Below, in pieces: positions 27,801-28,932 of a DNA stretch of 28,932 nucleotides. The translations under genes and the position numbers were made by a program. The stretch is taken from IMG/VR virus record IMGVR_UViG_3300037585_002651, positions 1 through 28,932 of that record, one strand, 5' to 3'. The stretch comes from a virus. Under the pieces are notes generated by a model that was given only the letters and a program-made list of their open reading frames with translations, did not search any database and was not told where the DNA came from. Numbering within the stretch: the stretch's first letter is position 1; every line of letters starts with the position of its first letter.

Positions 27801-28932
27801 ATTTTACTTTTCAAGACGCGATAAGAGTTTACCTATGGAACAAACATGATCACAATATACCTGGTTTAAGCGAGATAGATCAAGCTAATTTATCAGAGTT
27901 GGTAATGGCAGATGCTAGTCTACAAGCTTACGCTGAAACATTAAACGTAATATCTAAGCAAGATGAATATATAAATCCTACTGATGGTTGGGAGTCTGGA
28001 GATATTAGAGTTGATCTAGATGATGCTACAGGAAGAGTTGGTAGAGATCAATATTTTGATGAGTTTAACGAAAACGCTGATATAGTGTTTTCTGAAGAAA
28101 ACTTAAATAAAATTGAGGCTGGTTTTGGTAACGGTGTTAGAGAAGCATTTGAAGATATGCTGTATAGAATTAAAACTGGTAGAAACAGACCTACTGGACA
28201 AAACAGAATAGTAAATGGGTTTATGAACTACTTAAACGGTTCTGTTGGTACAGTCATGTTCTTTAATATGAGATCTGCTTTATTACAGCAAATGTCTTTA
28301 GTAAACTACATAAACTTTGCTGATAATAATATATTTGCAGCCGCTAAAGCTTTTGCTAATCAAAAACAATATTGGAAAGATTTTGCATTTATATTTAACT
28401 CTGACATGCTAAAACAAAGAAGAGGTGGTATACAGACTGATGTTAATGGTGCAGAGCTCGCTGAAAGTCTTCGTAACTCAAAAAATCCTACTAGAAAATT
28501 AATATCAAAATTACTAGAACTTGGATTTTTACCTACTCAAATTGGTGATAATATTGCAATTGCAACTGGTGGCTCTCCTTATTATAGAAATAGAATAAAC
28601 ACGTATTTAAAACAAGGTTTAAATCAAAAAGAAGCAGAAGCTAAAGCTTTTACAGATTTTCAAAACTTAACACAATCAACTCAGCAGTCAGCAAGACCCG
28701 ATATGGTTTCGCAACAACAAGCATCTGTTATTGGTAAGGTTATATTAAACTTTCAAAATGTAACATCTCAGTTTAATAGATTAGGTAAAAAAGCTTTTCA
28801 AGATATATACAATAGAAGAATAACACAGCCTAACACTACTCAAATGCAAAGTGATATATCTAATGCTGCTAGGATAACATACTACTTTGCTGTGCAAAAC
28901 GCTATATTCTACACATTACAAACAGCTTTATT
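21869..28932 (+). CDS. Giant polyvalent internal virion protein with metallopeptidase and HAD phosphatase motifs (3' end outside window)
   Basis: Open from ATG 21869 to the window edge: 2354 residues and no stop. Residues 1-110 are acidic (starts MPDYLNKNGETYTEEELIKY). Hydrophobic Gly-rich stretches (SVVSGSIAQVGGSVIYNLGT near 284; GLQGFFGATGLKAGSY near 450) could touch membrane. Charged coiled coil spans roughly 480-690. HEFLH (719-723), with possible third ligands in SEFGEE (776-781), is a zinc-metallopeptidase signature. Residues about 1690-1840 hold a HAD set: DFDDT (1695-1699), TAR (1774-1776), Lys 1811 or 1818, FADD (1828-1831). C-terminal blocks include MFFNMRSALLQQMSLVNYIN and PTQIGDNIAIATGGSPYY. 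Such multi-enzyme chains fit large polyvalent proteins packaged and injected by phages. The HAD part may act on nucleotides or nucleic-acid ends; substrate unknown. Confidence 0.7.
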   Translation, partial: MPDYLNKNGETYTEEELIKYAEEDNLSFEEYMKTKSFEIVGGEEIPETSEVTTPEVSGDQTPTDTTEKVENMVSTGEESSTDTPVIKPDQVIEQGGYEYKFGFGDDDKPIYYTKKKDDSNWSVVSPDLDENNFITNPAYVSIGQEFNHFKGEDFDREAYFKQQAEATEISPKQPEIGAWQSFKNNIYNTFEMVGDLPEYYFSDEGAGSSFDIAATLLYETAFGKDKIEEWRSSDFGKWFFGGYEGSGTKEFEKSIESFEKEKEGLKRTMTFKEADSFTDYLSVVSGSIAQVGGSVIYNLGTGGTGFFMDFASENFITANEEKAKASNTTVSEILKSGDQDVEAPLKIAAFQAGLEYFGFSKIIGKTGVGKKLNKKVGEYLTKNYKKSKNIRTGLDILGTGRVESFTEMGQTGLEIYNEELAVAKGKGEEINDLMSIANGMFSERGIESGLQGFFGATGLKAGSYSAKALNNIRKSNKDLDVEPELSKLAEITKRKNSTKDKDLIAAFDTQINELQESIKSKIKNGNDIYEKLSNKDIKTIEDLNELANVTAFRANNLIEKFQKGEISKEDFNAAIDGLGNKYKDNKQGIQDIVNKARAKEVTETVRKQVGKIAEAQGVEGVVTEANTQEIIDAQGEKLAIINAEKDINQQVLNNPDVSAEQKQIAEENIKSFDQQINDIENADSSFGYIDEKVDNEGNLTGDFEIIINKDKPMLGTAAHEFLHKVLFKTLKGNQKLQDNVGDAVTDYVTGKFGGVSPAFINRMSAYINPKTGEQVSEFGEEIITVMSESILDGSLEFKENFFTKIGDIVRQNLQKYGLKSIQFNTGRDVYNFIKDFNKSIEKNYTSKAITKAAVEGVKGKLVESKEKTKPTAKRKMSKVSPKAKTFLEEKDDDGKLMYTNEMLVDIINNKRSKEDDRFGAIEALIEKNWPVISKGLKFNPSGDITMESIKTAISEQMTGIFPKITLPNGQTINREGKRLLDTYNKEQKVTTFLDATLRNRQAEIFTRAKTIDAKSQGVSLDEAKNIAVSTELENETSNQIDTRKRINVLKIPKVARVAKEIRQDTKVVEGDTHKQVTKNNEGSVGKKIFNIPENKITKPNENLTTSDEIVSIETGEVITKEELDAGATGILSPSESKSVQDVFADYETSEQFIKILPKTNVSEKDALINEIGENIPVSRNVYGRAIGLQDRILEYFYEPLFKPNGKRARSQGKTSQVPLWTLKEQFINPKKDVVVQFQRDLGITEQQQINILPTKEKRSEIGQLLKGAARTLSQQVSLSAAQRILEARGASPQQIADVTAGQRKRAYSKAKKLQEYADLKKVFTGPLAPTSEILAEIEEKTGKVKVKVITRRDLEQYQDEKNKIIWEEFYMNQILDFLNEFPQYYEVMSTGLTGGIKKAAFFNIPYFRKAIKKYAEKSGRKNIIEKIDSAKQVKPSRTYYHAGSIFKGVKNINFSNEKGKIEFLEQFFRDIAKHGKGEEIFQELLTHLGFDQSNFMRHAGVLLAFPVKSKGKNKGKEVTSEIGVEEHDPQMEMARILFAAARDGNIEDAIKLLRFGYSQSSLRKKDDPGGNLRKSRGKDFFEKVVPRVLNNQLDFLPDGFGAIYRFMKAGVNPNAYALIKENQTIAEYFGVDNLNVGKARQAIIDVFEGNQDINALREQSKVKYSKDIDSNNKLNKAITVARKSSKDPKGITVLDFDDTLATTKSLVKFTTPNGDTGTLNAEEYANTYEDLQNQGYTFDFSDFNKVVKGKLAPLFQKALKLQKKFGPENMFVLTARPPQAAKAIFDFLKANGLNIPMKNITGLANSTAEAKALWIADKVGEGYNDFYFADDALQNVQAVDNMLEQFDVKRKVQQAKIKFSKDMNTDFNNILEEVTGIQSIKRFAATKARKRGADKGKFRFFIPPSHEDFVGLLYNFMGKGRQGDRHRNFFEQSLIRPLNRANREYDTARQSIANDYKALNKQFPDIRKKLTKKTPDGDFTFQDAIRVYLWNKHDHNIPGLSEIDQANLSELVMADASLQAYAETLNVISKQDEYINPTDGWESGDIRVDLDDATGRVGRDQYFDEFNENADIVFSEENLNKIEAGFGNGVREAFEDMLYRIKTGRNRPTGQNRIVNGFMNYLNGSVGTVMFFNMRSALLQQMSLVNYINFADNNIFAAAKAFANQKQYWKDFAFIFNSDMLKQRRGGIQTDVNGAELAESLRNSKNPTRKLISKLLELGFLPTQIGDNIAIATGGSPYYRNRINTYLKQGLNQKEAEAKAFTDFQNLTQSTQQSARPDMVSQQQASVIGKVILNFQNVTSQFNRLGKKAFQDIYNRRITQPNTTQMQSDISNAARITYYFAVQNAIFYTLQTAL
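24023..24211 (+). other. Zinc-metallopeptidase motif region in the giant protein
   Basis: GTAAHEFLHKVLF gives HExxH at residues 719-723 (two zinc-binding His and catalytic Glu 720), preceded by small residues typical of the active-site helix. About 55 residues on, SEFGEEIITVMSE offers Glu 777, 780 or 781 as third ligand, as in gluzincin-like and polyvalent-protein peptidases. It may cleave the giant protein itself, other virion proteins or a host target. Confidence 0.65.
26951..27361 (+). other. HAD phosphatase motif set in the giant protein
   Basis: Motif I DFDDT: nucleophile Asp 1695 and acid/base Asp 1697. Motif II: Thr 1774 in VLTARPP. Motif III: Lys 1811 or 1818. Motif IV: Asp 1830 and 1831 in FYFADDALQNV. 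Order, hydrophobic context and spacing fit a compact HAD phosphatase. I recall the same DFDDTLATT and FADDALQNV wording in giant proteins of marine phages. All catalytic residues are present, so the domain looks active. Confidence 0.85.

Noticed and set aside
1-28932. tRNA genes, CRISPR arrays, insertion sequences, att sites or replication origins
   Set aside because: None seen on reading; gaps between genes are too short for tRNA or arrays, and the repeats present are inside coding genes.

Overview
The window is a continuous late (virion structure and packaging) block of a tailed double-stranded DNA phage. All thirteen coding regions I accept lie on the + strand. Gaps between genes are about 70 bp at most, and there is no tRNA, integrase, insertion sequence, CRISPR array or replication gene. 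Both ends are cut: the first gene has lost its 5' part and the last its 3' part. The DNA is very AT-rich. Arginine is written mostly as AGA, and stops are almost always TAA. Starts lack a Shine-Dalgarno sequence and follow A/T-only leaders, usually reading ATGG. Lack of Shine-Dalgarno is typical of Bacteroidota, and the largest complete gene carries Cys-rich GCTDP...DDGSC repeats of a kind I know from secreted proteins of marine Bacteroidota. I infer a marine phage of Flavobacteriia or a related group. Gene order and the lack of sheath, tube, tape-measure and baseplate genes suggest a short-tailed, crAss-like or related podovirus. That placement is inference; no search was run.

Layout. (1) 1-5758, packaging and head: end of the terminase large subunit, portal, an acidic scaffold-like protein, and major capsid protein. 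A strong UUCG-loop terminator follows the capsid gene. (2) 5830-9006, head completion and connector: a conserved 286-residue virion-assembly protein, an RNA hairpin with a UACG loop, a 53-residue protein with a Cys-Gly-Cys motif, and two connector/ring-type proteins. (3) 9011-19963, tail and host contact: a 2812-residue tail-stabilisation (P22 gp10/muzzle-like) protein ending in a ten-unit Cys-rich array and a Ca-binding-like loop, a 118-residue structural protein, and a 708-residue repeat-bearing protein. (4) 20012-28932, internal or ejected proteins: an Ala/Gln-rich 263-residue protein, a 349-residue protein, and a giant protein (2354 residues seen, still open) containing a zinc-metallopeptidase HEFLH motif and a complete HAD phosphatase motif set.

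The genes read as one assembly line: DNA is packaged through the portal into the scaffolded capsid, the connector and tail close the vertex, and the last three proteins are probably carried in the particle and delivered with the DNA. The most interesting points are the host-like Cys-rich array on the tail protein, the polyvalent giant protein with a recurring K-x-K-[YFM]-S-K linker at its domain borders, and the UNCG hairpin before the tiny CGC protein.
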